Assembly: GCA_021795535.1 (NCBI GenBank)
Contig: JAJYPG010000133.1
Span: 1-5,269 of the forward strand
DNA from: Planctomycetota bacterium
GTDB taxonomy: Bacteria > Planctomycetota > Phycisphaerae > WQYP01
DNA: 5,269 nt
Direction of reading: 5' to 3'
The number at the start of each line of letters is the position of its first letter. The first letter of the stretch is position 1. A program made the translations under genes and the position numbers. The notes under the pieces were generated by a model. It was not told the origin of the DNA. It saw only the letters and a list, made by a program, of their open reading frames with translations, and ran no database searches. Below are positions 5,203 to 5,269 of this stretch, piece after piece.

Positions 5203-5269
5203 TCGACGGAGTTTGATTCGGGCGTCCGCCGTGCGGAATTGCCAATTAACTTTTTTACTGCGATTATTT

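Noticed and set aside
5236..5258. AATTG-C-CAATT followed by six T as a terminator of the radical SAM gene
   Set aside because: The stem is AT-rich with a one-base centre and would not form a stable hairpin.

Overview
This is a bacterial chromosomal fragment, roughly 50% GC by eye. It holds three genes on the minus strand in the left half (alpha-glucan phosphorylase, diaminopimelate epimerase dapF, and a YggC-like P-loop kinase). Two genes lie on the plus strand in the right half: a 26-residue, very basic ribosomal-type protein and a radical SAM protein. DapF shows that the cell makes meso-diaminopimelate or lysine. The 300-residue DapF with its NDYVYV start motif, the loose gene packing and the tiny Arg/Lys-rich protein suggest the Planctomycetes-Verrucomicrobia group, most likely a planctomycete. 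That placement is an inference from remembered family features and was not tested.

Layout. Positions 1-243 (minus) are the N-terminal 81 codons of an alpha-glucan phosphorylase that runs off the left edge. A 208-base leader with a TATAAT box and two mutually exclusive hairpins separates it from dapF (452-1354, minus). An 86-base spacer containing a GAAA-tetraloop hairpin separates dapF from the kinase (1441-2277, minus). The three genes are co-directional in the order kinase, dapF, glgP. They could be one transcript, but the glgP leader also has its own promoter-like box.

Positions 2278-3329 have no convincing gene. They contain an AT-richer upstream zone, a cluster of inverted repeats ending in a terminator-like stem plus T-run (about 2908-3060), a dispersed-type GC-rich palindrome (3111-3128) and palindromes just before a good promoter. 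That promoter (3242-3270) drives a compact unit: a 5' hairpin, a strong ribosome site, the 26-codon gene (3330-3410) and a terminator-like element. Positions 3411-4227 are again gene-free but hold several hairpins, including a perfect 7-bp GC-rich palindrome (3616-3632) and an 8-bp inverted repeat (3665-3698). The radical SAM gene fills 4228-5202 and appears to lack the end of its C-terminal SPASM-type region.

The phosphorylase and the kinase both act on carbohydrate or other small phosphorylated metabolites, and dapF is a cell-wall/lysine housekeeping gene, so the left half looks like ordinary metabolism. No defence system, mobile element or CRISPR array is visible. The most interesting items are the 26-residue bS22/mS38-like gene with its own complete expression signals, the shortened radical SAM protein, and the structured intergenic RNA candidates.
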